DNA of 64,000 bases, from contig CP030868.2 in NCBI GenBank assembly GCA_004010835.2, forward strand, positions 1,736,001-1,800,000, read 5' to 3'. The notes below the pieces were generated by a model. The model saw nothing but the letters and a program-made list of their open reading frames with translations. It searched no databases and had not been told where the DNA came from. Source of the stretch: Oenococcus sp. UCMA 16435 (GTDB lineage Bacteria > Bacillota > Bacilli > Lactobacillales > Lactobacillaceae). Positions 37,307 to 47,424 of the stretch are shown here, piece by piece. The translations under genes were made by a program, and so were the position numbers. Position 1 is the stretch's first letter, and the number at the start of each line of letters is the position of its first letter.

Positions 37307-39121
37307 ATGGATTATGTGGAAACAAAGTCAAAAACAGTTCCCAAAAAATCTTTGAAGACCAGAGTCCAAAAATTTGGAACAAGTTTAAGCGGAATGATTA
37401 TGCCTAATATTTCCTCACTTGTCGCTTGGGGCCTAATTACGGCCATATTTATGGCAGGTGGATGGATTCCAAATACTCATATTGCCACTCTTATCACACC
37501 AATGGAAATTTATTTAATTCCTTTATTGATTGCTTACGTTGGTGGCCGGATGGTTGATGGAGAACGTGGAGCCGTTGTTGGAGCAATTGCCGTAATGGGT
37601 GTTATTGTCGGGTCTAAAATTCCAATGTTTTTAGGCGCCATGATTATGGGACCGTTAGGCGGCTGGTGTATAAAAAAATTTGATAGCTTTTTCCGGGATA
37701 AAGTCAAAACCGGTTTTGAAATGCTATATGATAATTTTTCCAGCGGAATACTGGGGATGATACTTGCAATTTTCGGATTGTTTGTCGTGGACCCGTTAGT
37801 TACCGCAGGAAACGGCTTTATTGCAACGGGTGTGCAGTGGGTCATAAATATTCATATGTTAGCACTGGCTAATATTTTTATTGAACCAGCTAAAGTTCTA
37901 TTTTTGAACAACGCTGTTGGTAACGGTATTTTGGTTCCTTTGGGAATTCAGCAGGCGGCTTCTGCTGGAAAATCAGTGCTATTTTTGTTGGAAGCTGACC
38001 CTGGTCCTGGTTTAGGAATCTTGCTTGCATATATGTTTTTTGGTAAAGGCATGGCACAAGCTTCTGCTTCTGGTTCGGCCATTATTCAGTTTTTCGGTGG
38101 AATTCATGAAATTTATTTTCCATACGTTTTAATGAAGCCTATGCTGATTCTTGCCGCAATCGCAGGTGGAGTTACTGGTACTTTTACATTTACAGCATTA
38201 GGTACAGGGTTAAAAGCAGCCGCTTCGCCTGGTTCTATAATCGCAGTTTTGTTGATGACACCAAAAGGAAATTATTTACAGATTCTCACAGGCGTTTTCC
38301 TTGCCGCACTAGTTTCATTCATTGTAGCTGCAATAATTTTGAAGTCTGATAAGAGCACCGAACCGACAGATGTATTTGCTCAAAAACAAGCTCAAATGGA
38401 ACAAATGAAAGCTGAATCAAAAGGTGAAGGCGTTCCATCGGCTCAGGCTGCAAACGAGTCAGTTAAGAAATATGAAGATGTCAAAAAAATTATTTTTGCT
38501 TGTGATGCTGGGATGGGTTCGTCTGCAATGGGAGCTTCTATACTACGTGACAAAGCAAAAAAAGCTGGAATAACTAATATACCTATTACAAACGCATCGA
38601 TTAGTAATTTGACAGATGAACAAGGCCTTTTGATAATTACACAGGCAGAGTTATCTGATCGTGCTTTACAGAAGACGCCAAGTGCAATGCATATTTCTGT
38701 GGACAATCTGTTAAACAGTCCAAAATATGATCAAGTCGTTTTAAATCTTAATGCAGCAACTCAAATTAATTCAGCGGAATCTAGCGAAAAAAAAGATCTT
38801 AATGAGAATAAAAGTGCAACTGTTCCGTTAGACTATCAAGCAATTAAAGAAGTTGATTTCGTCTATCATGGCCATACAGTTGGTTCCTCTGCAATGGCAG
38901 CCTCGCTTTTTAAAGATCGCTTGAAGAAAGCAGGCAAAAATACACTTGCTAAAAATATTAATGTTAGCGAATTAAAAGACAATAAAGAGCACTTGGCTAT
39001 TTTAACTGCAGAAGTAAAAGATAATTTGAAATTAGATTCTGATAATAAGATTCAAACGGTTAAAGTTGAAAACTTATTAGATTCACCTAAATATGACTAC
39101 ATTATTGATCATTTAAATTAA
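37307..39121 (+). CDS. mtlA: Mannitol PTS EIICB, with a second degenerate EIIB domain
   Basis: Imports and phosphorylates mannitol. It is 604 aa from ATG 37307 (after GAGGAGG; GTG 37280 is less likely). Residues 1 to about 345 are the EIIC membrane domain, with GGIHEIYFPYVLMKP as substrate motif. The first EIIB domain (about 385-480) has the phospho-acceptor Cys399 in FACDAGMGSSAMGAS. A second EIIB-like domain (about 510-604) keeps VGSSAMAASLFKDRLKKAG but has His521 in place of Cys. No EIIA is fused; mtlF supplies it. First gene of the mtl operon. Confidence 0.95.
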   Translation: MDYVETKSKTVPKKSLKTRVQKFGTSLSGMIMPNISSLVAWGLITAIFMAGGWIPNTHIATLITPMEIYLIPLLIAYVGGRMVDGERGAVVGAIAVMGVIVGSKIPMFLGAMIMGPLGGWCIKKFDSFFRDKVKTGFEMLYDNFSSGILGMILAIFGLFVVDPLVTAGNGFIATGVQWVINIHMLALANIFIEPAKVLFLNNAVGNGILVPLGIQQAASAGKSVLFLLEADPGPGLGILLAYMFFGKGMAQASASGSAIIQFFGGIHEIYFPYVLMKPMLILAAIAGGVTGTFTFTALGTGLKAAASPGSIIAVLLMTPKGNYLQILTGVFLAALVSFIVAAIILKSDKSTEPTDVFAQKQAQMEQMKAESKGEGVPSAQAANESVKKYEDVKKIIFACDAGMGSSAMGASILRDKAKKAGITNIPITNASISNLTDEQGLLIITQAELSDRALQKTPSAMHISVDNLLNSPKYDQVVLNLNAATQINSAESSEKKDLNENKSATVPLDYQAIKEVDFVYHGHTVGSSAMAASLFKDRLKKAGKNTLAKNINVSELKDNKEHLAILTAEVKDNLKLDSDNKIQTVKVENLLDSPKYDYIIDHLN

Positions 39122-39135
39122 CTAAGGATATTAAA

Positions 39136-41236
39136 TTGATTTTATTATCTAATCGTCAAAAAAAAATTTTAACAAAGCTTTATGAGTCTGATAATGGCAT
39201 TATTTTATCAAGAATTGCAGCTTCCTTAAATATTAGTCGTAGAACTGTTTATCGAGAATTTTCTGAATTAAAAATATTTTTGCAAGAGCCATGGTATACA
39301 CATTGAAAATTCTAATGGATATTATTACCTAAAAGGATCTAGCGAGGATCTCAAAAAATTAAAGGATGAGCTGCAATTACAAAATAAAGGCTTAAATTTA
39401 ACAACGGAACAACGAGAGAACGCATTGTTGTGTTTGCTGCTGCTTGAAAATGATGGACCCGTTAAAATTTTTTCTCTTGCTTCATCTTTGGGTGTTAGCG
39501 AAGGGACCGTCCAACGTGATTTAAAAAGATTTTCAACGCCATTAAAGGAAAGCGGGATCACGATTTTAAAAAAGAAGGCTGTTGGTGTTGATCTTGTGGG
39601 CAAAGAATCTCAAATAAGATCAATCGCTTGCGAAATATTAATCAGCGAAATTAATGGCTATGACTTCTTTAAATATTTGAATTCAAATGGAAGTTATCGC
39701 TCTGACAGTTTCTTCTTGAAACTTTTGCCTAAGGAAATACTTTCAGAGACTGCTAACGCTTTAAAAAATAGCAGTGTTTTAAGGCTTTCGTGGAGTTCTG
39801 ATCTTCAAGAAATCGAACTAATTTTAATTATTACGATTTCTATAATGCGTATGAAAAAGCATGGCCTTAAAAAATATGCGGTTCACAATTTCGATGGAAA
39901 TTTTTTCAGTTATCGTCAAAGAGTCTTAGAAATTTTTAAAAATTTTACTAGCGATATAAAAGAAAATATTACGATGAGTGAAATTAACTTTATTGCAATG
40001 CAAATAAGAGAGCTTGATTATAAATTATCTCCGGGTGACTGGGAGGCAAATTATGATGTGCAGATTTCGTTCAATGTCAAGCAACTCATTCAAAATGTTT
40101 CTAAGGATTTTCATTGGAATTTTAGCAAGGATTCGGATTTGTTTCGACGCTTGGATAAACACATGGTACTTTTGCTTTATAGCAAAAATAAAAACTTTGG
40201 ATTACCAAACGAAAATATAAAAATTTTAAATAACGCAAGTGTACAGTATTCTGATTTATACAAAATTTTGAATAAATCACTAAATAATATATTTTCGGAA
40301 TATATTTTCAACGAAACGGAAAAACAACTTATCCTTTTGTACTTTGCCAACAGTTATATTAATAATCAAACGACGGATAGCGGGCTTTCGGCATTAGTTA
40401 TCTGTCCAAACGGAATTGGAGCAGCGAGCATTTTAAAGGGCCGGCTCAGTAAAGAAATTCCCGAAATATCAGAAATAAGAATAGCAAAAATTTCGCAACT
40501 TAATAATATTCAGCTTGATCATTTCGACATTATTCTTTCAACCGTGACCTTGTCTGATTTTGATAAAGATTATCAGGTTGTTAGCCCGTTGCTGTTAAGT
40601 GATGAAGTTTTGCGGATAAAAAAATTTATCAGTACTCGCAACTTGAGATACGAAAATAATGTAAATGATCATAAATCGGAAAAAAACGATTTTAAAAACA
40701 AACAAAAAAAATTAATCGATTTGGTCAAAAAGGCGGATTTTAGTCAACAATTGTTGGACAATATCCATTTAAAATTACTAGATAATCACGAGATTAATGA
40801 ATCGCTATCTAAGCTATTTGAACGTATTTTGTCTGAAATACCGATCGGAATAATTAATGATCGTCAAAAAGTTACCAAAAAAATTCTGGAACGTATAAAT
40901 ATGTCTCCAGTTGGAATTCCTGATTCGCATCTTTCATTGGCTCACGCAACTGATGAAAGTATTACGAGTGCATTCTTCTCGGTATATGAATTAACAAATC
41001 CGATTGAGATGATGTCAATGAACCGGACCACGATTTCAGTAAAGCGCGTTTTGCTCATGCTTGGTCCAACTTCAATGCCGGATTTCCAAAATAACTTAAT
41101 GAGTAAGATTAGCAGCGCGATTGTGATGAATAATCAAAATATTTCCATTTTTGAAAATGGGAGCGAACAACAAATCAAAAATTTAGTTGCAACTCAATTT
41201 ATTGAACAACTTGATTTTTGGGAAAGAGACAACTAA
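39136..41236 (+). pseudogene. mtlR: Mannitol operon regulator MtlR, disrupted by a frameshift
   Basis: BglG/MtlR-type transcription activator with PTS regulation domains. The first frame runs from TTG 39136 (after AAGGAT) and gives RQKKILTKLYESDNG and the helix-turn-helix ISRRTVYREFSELK, then stops at TGA 39304-39306. The second frame (from about 39290) continues without a stop to 41236: EHGIHIEN-like text, a second HTH (SLGVSEGTVQRDLKRF), PRDs, an EIIB-Gat-like domain (ICPNGIGAASILKGRL) and an EIIA domain (GIPDSHLSLAHATDE). One extra C near 39289 joins the frames; without it the protein would be about 700 aa. Either a true mutation or a sequence error. Translation from ATG 39425 would lack the first HTH. 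Confidence 0.85.
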
Positions 41237-41683
41237 ATGGATATAAAAAAAGAAACGGTTCTACTAGATCAACAAGTTGCTACTAAAAAAGAAGCAATTC
41301 AATTAGCCGGACAACTTTTAGTTAAAAATGGCTATGCACAACCAGAATATATAGATTCGATGTTGGAAAGAGAAACAGATTTATCAACTTATATGGGGAA
41401 CTTTATTGCAATCCCACATGGTACCGATGATGGGAAGAAATACATTAACAAAACCGGTATTTCTATCGTTCAAATTCCGACGGGTGTTAATTTCTCAAGC
41501 AATAATGAGAGCGAAAATATTGTCACGATTGTTTTCGGAATTGCCGGGCTTAACGGAGAACATTTAGATTTACTATCACAAATATCAATTTTCTGTAGTG
41601 ATGTTAATAATGTGGTCAAGCTAGCAGATGCTCAATCAAAAGAAGAAATAATTAATCTACTAAAGGAGGTTAATAGCAAATGA
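41237..41683 (+). CDS. mtlF: Mannitol PTS EIIA
   Basis: Carries phosphate from HPr to MtlA. It is 148 aa. The active His61 is in [12 protein letters not shown], and [20 protein letters not shown] is typical of the fructose/mannitol EIIA fold. It begins on the base after the mtlR stop and overlaps mtlD by 4 bases, so it is expressed even if mtlR is broken, although coupling may suffer. Confidence 0.95.
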   Translation: MDIKKETVLLDQQVATKKEAIQLAGQLLVKNGYAQPEYIDSMLERETDLSTYMGNFIAIPHGTDDGKKYINKTGISIVQIPTGVNFSSNNESENIVTIVFGIAGLNGEHLDLLSQISIFCSDVNNVVKLADAQSKEEIINLLKEVNSK

Positions 41684-42840
41684 AAGCAGTTCATTTCGGT
41701 GCTGGTAATATTGGTCGTGGTTTTATAGGGGAAACTTTAGCTGAAAACGGTTTTGATATAACATTTGTTGATGTTAATGAAACAGTAATTGATCAGCTTA
41801 ATAAAAGAGGTGGCTATACTATTGAACTAGCTGCCAAAGAGCACAAACAAATCGAGGTACACAATGTAAAAGGTATTAATAATGCCAAAAATCCCAAGGC
41901 TGTTTCTGAGGAAATTTCTAAATCCGATATGGTCACAACTGCGATTGGACCAAAAATTTTGCACATTATCGCTCCATTGATTGCCGATGGTATAAAACTG
42001 CGTCATTCGATTGGCAATACCGTGCCAATCGACGTAATAGCTTGTGAAAATATGATTGGCGGAAGCCAATCATTAAAGGAGTCAGTTTATGAATCGCTAA
42101 ATGGCGAAGAACAAAAATGGGCTGATCAGTATATTGGTTTTCCTAATGCAGCCGTTGATCGGATTGTGCCAATGCAAAAACACGACGATCCATTGTTTGT
42201 TTCCGTTGAGCCTTTTAAAGAATGGGTTATTGACAAATCACAAATGAAACGTCCAGAGATTCATTTAGAAGGTGTTGAATATGAAGATGATTTGGAACCA
42301 TATATTGAACGCAAACTTTTCTCTGTAAATACCGGTCATGCAACAGCTGCATATACTGGAAATATGAAAGGATACAAGACAATCGGCGAGGCCATTAAAG
42401 ATGAGGCTGTTGTTGATAAAGTAAAGTCTGTTCTTAGTGAAACTGGCGACCTATTGATCCAAAAGTGGCATTTTGATCCTCAGGTTCACTCCGCTTATCA
42501 GAAAAAGATTTTAAGTAGATTTGAAAATCCGTTTATTTCCGATGATATCGAAAGAGTTGGTCGCACACCGATTCGTAAACTAGGTTTTAATGAACGCTTT
42601 GTCCGCCCGATTCGAGAACTCAAAGAATTTGGTTCCGACTATAAAGCACTGGTTGATACAGTTGGTATGGTATTTTTCTTCGATTTTCCAAAAGACAGCG
42701 AAAGCGTCAAATTACAGCAAATGTTGAAAGATGAATCGATTGAACAAGTTATCAAAGAAACCACTCAACTTAAGGATCAAGACTTAATAGGAGAAATTAA
42801 GGAAGCTTATAAGCAACATGAATCAGTTTTGAAAAACTAG
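41680..42840 (+). CDS. mtlD: Mannitol-1-phosphate 5-dehydrogenase
   Basis: Oxidises mannitol-1-phosphate to fructose-6-phosphate with NAD. It is 386 aa. The N-terminal nucleotide-binding motif is [17 protein letters not shown]. The segments [26 protein letters not shown] and [14 protein letters not shown] are diagnostic of the long-chain mannitol dehydrogenase family. The ribosome-binding site AAAGGAGG lies in the end of mtlF. Last gene of the mtl operon; no strong terminator directly follows. Confidence 0.96.
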   Translation: MKAVHFGAGNIGRGFIGETLAENGFDITFVDVNETVIDQLNKRGGYTIELAAKEHKQIEVHNVKGINNAKNPKAVSEEISKSDMVTTAIGPKILHIIAPLIADGIKLRHSIGNTVPIDVIACENMIGGSQSLKESVYESLNGEEQKWADQYIGFPNAAVDRIVPMQKHDDPLFVSVEPFKEWVIDKSQMKRPEIHLEGVEYEDDLEPYIERKLFSVNTGHATAAYTGNMKGYKTIGEAIKDEAVVDKVKSVLSETGDLLIQKWHFDPQVHSAYQKKILSRFENPFISDDIERVGRTPIRKLGFNERFVRPIRELKEFGSDYKALVDTVGMVFFFDFPKDSESVKLQQMLKDESIEQVIKETTQLKDQDLIGEIKEAYKQHESVLKN

Positions 42841-43179
42841 TTAAAATAAATTTAAAAAAATGAGATCACTGTATTGCCGTTGAATATATGATAATTGTGA
42901 TATACAAAATATTGTTTATCATACTTTTAAATGAGTAGATTTAATTAAAGAATTATCTTTTATATATGTAGATAGTTCTAGTTGATTTTCAGAAATGTTC
43001 TTTGGCATTTATTTGATCTTAACGAATTCAGTTTAAAACTTTAGTTAGATTTATTTAATGGTCTGATTGTTTTTTAGATAATTAACTTTCGTAATCAGCT
43101 TAATTTGTCCGAAATTTGAATTTGGAAAAAATTATTTTCAAAATTTAATTATTATTTGTATCAAGAGTATATTTCGAGT

Positions 43180-43207
43180 AAAAATCGGCTAAAACCGATT
43201 TTTATTT
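43180..43207 (+). terminator. Terminator upstream of pgk
   Basis: AAAAATCGG (43180-43188), loop CTAAAA, CCGATTTTT (43195-43203), then ATTTT. Probably ends the mtl transcript. Confidence 0.75.
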
Positions 43208-43277
43208 TGACGATTCTTATAATAGTTCTTTCTATAAATGAGAATATCATAATAAGTAAATAGATAAAATATAATTG

Positions 43278-43316
43278 TACTTCCATTAATTTGCTTATAT
43301 TAAATTAATGGAAGTA
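43278..43316. repeat. Perfect 15-bp inverted repeat upstream of pgk
   Basis: TACTTCCATTAATTT (43278-43292) and AAATTAATGGAAGTA (43302-43316), loop 9 bases. It lies about 35 bases upstream of the pgk -35 region, and is a candidate operator or second terminator. Confidence 0.6.
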
Positions 43317-43350
43317 AAAGTGTTGCAGCATATGAAAGAGGCGCAAAAGT

Positions 43351-43379
43351 TTCTGAATTGTGAGTTTTTACACTATAAT
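43351..43379 (+). promoter_or_regulatory. Promoter of pgk
   Basis: TATAAT at 43374-43379 with a weak -35 TTCTGA (43351-43356) at 17 bp. Start near 43386; the ribosome-binding site TTAGGAGG follows. Confidence 0.55.
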
Positions 43380-43413
43380 AGTAGGGTATATTAGAAATTT
43401 GTTAGGAGGCTAA

Positions 43414-44628
43414 ATGACAAAATTAACTGTAAAAGACCTTGACTTAAAAGGCAAAAAAGTTTTGATGCGGGTTGATTTCAACGTACCGATTAAGGATGGT
43501 GTCATCGGCAACGATAATCGTGTTGTTGCTGCTTTGCCAACGATTAAATACGTTCTTGAACAAGGCGGGAAGGCTATTCTTTTTAGTCATCTTGGCCGTG
43601 TTAAGAAAACCGAGGACAAGCCAGGATTAAGTTTGGCTCCAGTGGCCAAACATTTGGGCGATTTGCTTAGCCAGGAAGTTATTTTTCCAGGAAAAACCGA
43701 AGGTAAGGAACTTGAAGACGCTATCAACGACTTAAAAGTCGGCCAAGTATTAATGGTCGAAAATACTCGTTACGAGGATGTCGACAAAAACGGCGAGTAT
43801 GTTAAACGTGAGTCTGGTAATGATCCTGAATTGGGTAAATATTGGGCCAGTTTAGGGGATGATTTGTTCATAAATGATGCCTTTGGAACGGCTCATCGTT
43901 CTCATGCGTCAAATGTTGGTATTGCCTCAAATGTTTCACAAACTGCTGCTGGATTTTTAATGGAAAAGGAAATCAAGTATTTGGATGAAGCTGTTAATAA
44001 TCCAAAACATCCATTCGTAGCAGTCTTAGGGGGTGCTAAAGTTTCTGACAAAATCGAAGTTATCAAAAATTTGTTGTCAAAAGCCGACAAAGTTATTGTT
44101 GGTGGTGGAATGAGCTATACTTTTTCCAACGCCAACGGTGTTAAAATTGGTAATTCTTTGTTTGAGGCTGATAAAGTTGGCCTGGCCAAAGAAATTATGG
44201 AGGAAGCAGGCGACAAGTTGGTATTGCCCGAAGATTCTGTTGCTGCTGAAAGTTTTGCAAATGATGTACCGACAAAAGTTTTTGAACATGGTATTCCTGA
44301 CGGTTGGATGGGTCTTGATATTGGACCAAAAACAATCGAGAAATTTAAAAATACTTTAAAAGGTGCCAAAACAGTCGTTTGGAACGGACCAATGGGCGTA
44401 TTTGAAATGAGCAACTTCGCTAACGGCACATTGGAACTAGGCAAATTTATCGGATCTTTGACTTCCCAGGGAGCTGCGACAATTGTTGGCGGCGGCGATT
44501 CGACCGCGGCTGTTTCCCAGCTCGGAATTGCTGATCAATTTACTCATATTTCTACAGGTGGTGGAGCCAGCCTTGAATATCTTGAAGGCAAAACTTTGCC
44601 TGGCATTGCTGCTATTTCTAATAAGTAA
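43414..44628 (+). CDS. pgk: Phosphoglycerate kinase
   Basis: Makes ATP from 1,3-bisphosphoglycerate in glycolysis. It is 404 aa. [37 protein letters not shown] and the C-terminal [10 protein letters not shown] and [14 protein letters not shown] are diagnostic. It is a single-gene unit here, with no gap or tpi beside it, which differs from the common gapR-gap-pgk-tpi-eno cluster. The ribosome-binding site is TTAGGAGG. Confidence 0.98.
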   Translation: MTKLTVKDLDLKGKKVLMRVDFNVPIKDGVIGNDNRVVAALPTIKYVLEQGGKAILFSHLGRVKKTEDKPGLSLAPVAKHLGDLLSQEVIFPGKTEGKELEDAINDLKVGQVLMVENTRYEDVDKNGEYVKRESGNDPELGKYWASLGDDLFINDAFGTAHRSHASNVGIASNVSQTAAGFLMEKEIKYLDEAVNNPKHPFVAVLGGAKVSDKIEVIKNLLSKADKVIVGGGMSYTFSNANGVKIGNSLFEADKVGLAKEIMEEAGDKLVLPEDSVAAESFANDVPTKVFEHGIPDGWMGLDIGPKTIEKFKNTLKGAKTVVWNGPMGVFEMSNFANGTLELGKFIGSLTSQGAATIVGGGDSTAAVSQLGIADQFTHISTGGGASLEYLEGKTLPGIAAISNK

Positions 44629-44629
44629 G

Positions 44630-44669
44630 TTAAATAAAAAGCTTGGAGGATTCCAAGCTTTTTATTTAA
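44630..44669. terminator. Strong bidirectional terminator between pgk and the YisL-like gene
   Basis: Perfect 18-bp stem TTAAATAAAAAGCTTGGA (44630-44647) / TCCAAGCTTTTTATTTAA (44652-44669), loop GGAT. It serves two convergent genes. Confidence 0.9.
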
Positions 44670-44683
44670 CTATTTTAATTCGA

Positions 44684-45037
44684 TCAAGAATTTTCATTAG
44701 CAATTAACATAATTCCCAGTAGTGCAGCAAGGAAGAAAAGAATTGCTAAAATTGCCAACACGATTTTAGTAGGTGCCTTCTTAATTTTATGAGCAAAACT
44801 TATTTCCAAGAGAGCAATAAAAGCCAAAGCAACGGCAATTTTAAGAATTGTCAATACTGGTTGGCCGTGAGCTGTTTTAAGGGCTAACAATAATCCACTG
44901 ACAAAAAGTGGCAGATAAATAATTCTTGTAGTCAAAACGAGTTTTTTGTCTTTTTCGGGTGGCAAAATTAAAGCAGCCGTTCCTGAAACTGCAATTGCAA
45001 TAACTGATAATACGTGTATAGCAATAATAATCTGCAT
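44684..45037 (-). CDS. YisL-family (DUF1516) small membrane protein
   Basis: A 117-aa protein made almost entirely of four hydrophobic helices, with a short charged loop (PPEKDKKLVLTTRI). The arrangement and the segment RIIYLPLFVSGLLLALK resemble the UPF0344/YisL family, whose function is unknown. A TAAGAT at 45047-45052 would start transcription about three bases before the ATG, and no Shine-Dalgarno sequence is seen. The upstream clpE-like gene has its own terminator, so this is a separate unit. Confidence 0.65.
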   Translation of the reverse strand: MQIIIAIHVLSVIAIAVSGTAALILPPEKDKKLVLTTRIIYLPLFVSGLLLALKTAHGQPVLTILKIAVALAFIALLEISFAHKIKKAPTKIVLAILAILFFLAALLGIMLIANENS

Positions 45038-45070
45038 GATAGCTTAATCTTAACGCACCCAGTAGATAAT

Positions 45071-45105
45071 AAAAAACATCAACTGAGATGAAGTTGGTGT
45101 TTTTA
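45071..45105 (-). terminator. Terminator of the Clp ATPase gene
   Basis: ACATCAAC / GTTGGTGT (one G-U pair), with A and T tracts on both sides. Read on the minus strand it ends in TTTTTT. Confidence 0.75.
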
Positions 45106-45111
45106 AATCTT

Positions 45112-47247
45112 TTAATTATTTTTTTGATTCGTTGCAGGAACATCAGACGCAATTGTCTTAGCTGGTGCATTTATTTTTTTCGGGACTAATACAATATTGC
45201 CATCTTTGTTAAGGGTAGCTTTAAGCTGATGAACATTTGGGTTATCAAGATAGAAATCGGCAACACTGTCTTCGATTTGCTCTTGAACAACACGACGCAG
45301 TGGCCGAGCACCCATCTCTGGATTGAATCCTAATTCGACCAGCTTATCTTTCGCTGCTTTGTCGACGTCGACATGCAGATCATTATCAGCCAGCATTGAA
45401 TTCATTTGTTCAAGCATTAAGCCGGTGATCTTGCTTAATTCGTTCTTGCCAAGCTCTTTAAATTCGACAATCGCATCAAAACGATTTAGGAATTCGGGTT
45501 TGAAGTAGTTCTTTAACTTTTCAACCAGACGATGTTCTGCTGAATCTTGAGCCGTTTCGGCCGCAAAACCAACAGGGTTATTTCCGACATCGCCGCTTCC
45601 GGCATTGGAAGTTGCAATCACAATCGTGTCTTTGAAACTAACCACGTGACCCTGAGAATCAGTCAAACGCCCATCGTCGAGAATTTGCAGGAACATATTC
45701 ATAACATCACGATGTGCTTTCTCGATTTCATCAAGTAAAATTAATGAATACGGGTGACGACGAACTTGTTCAGTCAATTGGCCGGCTTCTTCATAGCCAA
45801 CATAACCAGCAGGAGCACCAATTAATTTCGAAATGCTTTGTGGTTCCATATATTCAGACATATCAAATCGAATCATGGAATCTTCGGAACCAAACATTTC
45901 TTTAGCGAGCTGTTTGGCTGTTTCGGTTTTTCCAACTCCGGTTGGGCCAACGAACAAGAAGGAGCCAATCGGCCGGCCTGACTTTGTTAATCCGATACGA
46001 TTACGACGAACAGCACGAGAAACGCGCTCGACGGCTTCATTTTGGCCAATTACATGTGTACGTAAATGAGTATCCAAATCCTTTAGTTGTGATGCCTCGT
46101 TTTTCTTCAAATCGCCAACTGGAATTTTGGTTTTTTCTTCAACGATCTTAGCAATATCCTGAACAGTAACCGTCGCTGCATTGGCAACATTTTCTGGATT
46201 ATCTTCAGCAACTTTTTTCTGTTTTTGCAAATTATCGACTTGATCTCGCCAATAACTAGCCTTTTCATAATCCTCTTTTTCAATTGCCTGCTGTTTCATT
46301 GCTTCGGCATTATTGATTTTTTGTTGGATTTCTTCGGGACTAACAAATTCCAAATGAAGATTTTTTCTTGAACCTGCTTCATCAATCAGGTCAATTGCTT
46401 TGTCGGGTAAGAAACGTTCCGGAACATAGCGATCGGATAGATCGACCGCTGTTTCCAAGACGCTATCAGGATACTTTACATGATGGAAGTCCTCATATTT
46501 TGGACGTAAACCCTTCAAAATTTCTACGGCTTCTGCTTTCGATGGTTCTTCAACCATTACTTCTTGAAAGCGTCGAGAAACTGCTCCGTCTTTTTCGATA
46601 TTCCGGTACTCTTTTAGAGTAGTTGCACCAATTAACTGAAATTCTCCGCGAGCAAGGGCCGGCTTTAAAATGTTACCGGCATCCATGCCGCCTTCGGCGT
46701 TTCCCGCACCCATGATTTCATGAATCTCATCAATGAACAGGATTACCTCGTCGCGCGATTCAACTTCTTTCATCAATTGCTGCATCCTGGCTTCGAATTG
46801 TCCTCGCATGCTGGTTCCCTGAACAAGGGAAACCATATCCAAACGAATAACTTCCTTATTGATTAATTTATCGGGAACTTTCTTTGCAACAATTGCTTGC
46901 GCCAATCCTTCAACGACGGCCGTTTTTCCAACACCGGCTTCGCCTATCAAAACGGGATTATTTTTTGTTCTCCGATTGAGAATTTCGATCACGCGTCCAA
47001 CTTCTTGGCTGCGACCAATAACCGGATCTAATTTGCCTTTACGTGCTTGTTCGGTAATATTAATGCCGAATTGTTCGAGCAAACCATTTTTTTTCTTATT
47101 ATTATTTCCGCCGGTATGTCCAGGGCGTGCTTGAGCTGAACCATTATTTGCTTGTTGCATATTTGCCATTTGGCCGTTCAATTGACGAAAAATATCATCA
47201 ACATTAAAATTACCAAAAACGAAGGGATCGTCATTATAATCAGCCAT
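45112..47247 (-). CDS. Clp ATPase, ClpE-like core without zinc finger
   Basis: Hsp100/Clp chaperone of 711 aa with two AAA+ modules. The first has [13 protein letters not shown] and [10 protein letters not shown], the second [13 protein letters not shown] and [12 protein letters not shown] short UVR-like coiled middle region ([15 protein letters not shown]) lies between them. The core is closest to ClpE as I recall it, but the N-terminus lacks the ClpE zinc finger and instead has [20 protein letters not shown] plus a Gln/Asn-rich linker, as in ClpL. PVGF in the second module could be the ClpP-docking loop. The start is ATG 47247 after GGAGG. A CtsR-type operator suggests heat-shock control. 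Confidence 0.85.
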   Translation of the reverse strand: MADYNDDPFVFGNFNVDDIFRQLNGQMANMQQANNGSAQARPGHTGGNNNKKKNGLLEQFGINITEQARKGKLDPVIGRSQEVGRVIEILNRRTKNNPVLIGEAGVGKTAVVEGLAQAIVAKKVPDKLINKEVIRLDMVSLVQGTSMRGQFEARMQQLMKEVESRDEVILFIDEIHEIMGAGNAEGGMDAGNILKPALARGEFQLIGATTLKEYRNIEKDGAVSRRFQEVMVEEPSKAEAVEILKGLRPKYEDFHHVKYPDSVLETAVDLSDRYVPERFLPDKAIDLIDEAGSRKNLHLEFVSPEEIQQKINNAEAMKQQAIEKEDYEKASYWRDQVDNLQKQKKVAEDNPENVANAATVTVQDIAKIVEEKTKIPVGDLKKNEASQLKDLDTHLRTHVIGQNEAVERVSRAVRRNRIGLTKSGRPIGSFLFVGPTGVGKTETAKQLAKEMFGSEDSMIRFDMSEYMEPQSISKLIGAPAGYVGYEEAGQLTEQVRRHPYSLILLDEIEKAHRDVMNMFLQILDDGRLTDSQGHVVSFKDTIVIATSNAGSGDVGNNPVGFAAETAQDSAEHRLVEKLKNYFKPEFLNRFDAIVEFKELGKNELSKITGLMLEQMNSMLADNDLHVDVDKAAKDKLVELGFNPEMGARPLRRVVQEQIEDSVADFYLDNPNVHQLKATLNKDGNIVLVPKKINAPAKTIASDVPATNQKNN

Positions 47248-47300
47248 TTTTTCCTCCGTCAAATAAAGTAAAATTTCAAGCATCAGAGCTATTATCGATG

Positions 47301-47317
47301 TTTGACCTTTATTGACC
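47301..47317 (-). promoter_or_regulatory. CtsR operator
   Basis: On the minus strand GGTCAATAAAGGTCAAA, a 7-3-7 direct repeat that fits the CtsR consensus (RGTCAAA-NAN-RGTCAAA) with one change. It lies just after the predicted transcription start. Confidence 0.85.
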
Positions 47318-47327
47318 TTTGCAGAAA

Positions 47328-47355
47328 ATTATACACCATTCTTATCATTAGTCAA
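47328..47355 (-). promoter_or_regulatory. Promoter of the Clp ATPase gene
   Basis: TTGACT (47355-47350), 16-bp spacer, TATAAT (47333-47328), start near 47321. The CtsR operator follows directly. Confidence 0.8.
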
Positions 47356-47424
47356 TAATGGTCAGAGATTCTAAAAAGGCTCTATTCGGTCTTCTTTTGA
47401 TGATTCAGTTATAATTCTTATAGG

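Larger units (their letters stand above)
42841..43373. other. AT-rich non-coding stretch between mtlD and pgk
   Basis: No gene is visible in either strand. It holds a terminator (43180-43207) about 340 bases after mtlD and a long inverted repeat (43278-43316). The first 330 bases show nothing I can name. Confidence 0.6.

Noticed and set aside
47248..47424. CIRCE element at the Clp promoter
   Set aside because: No TTAGCACTC/GAGTGCTAA palindrome; the sequence fits CtsR instead.
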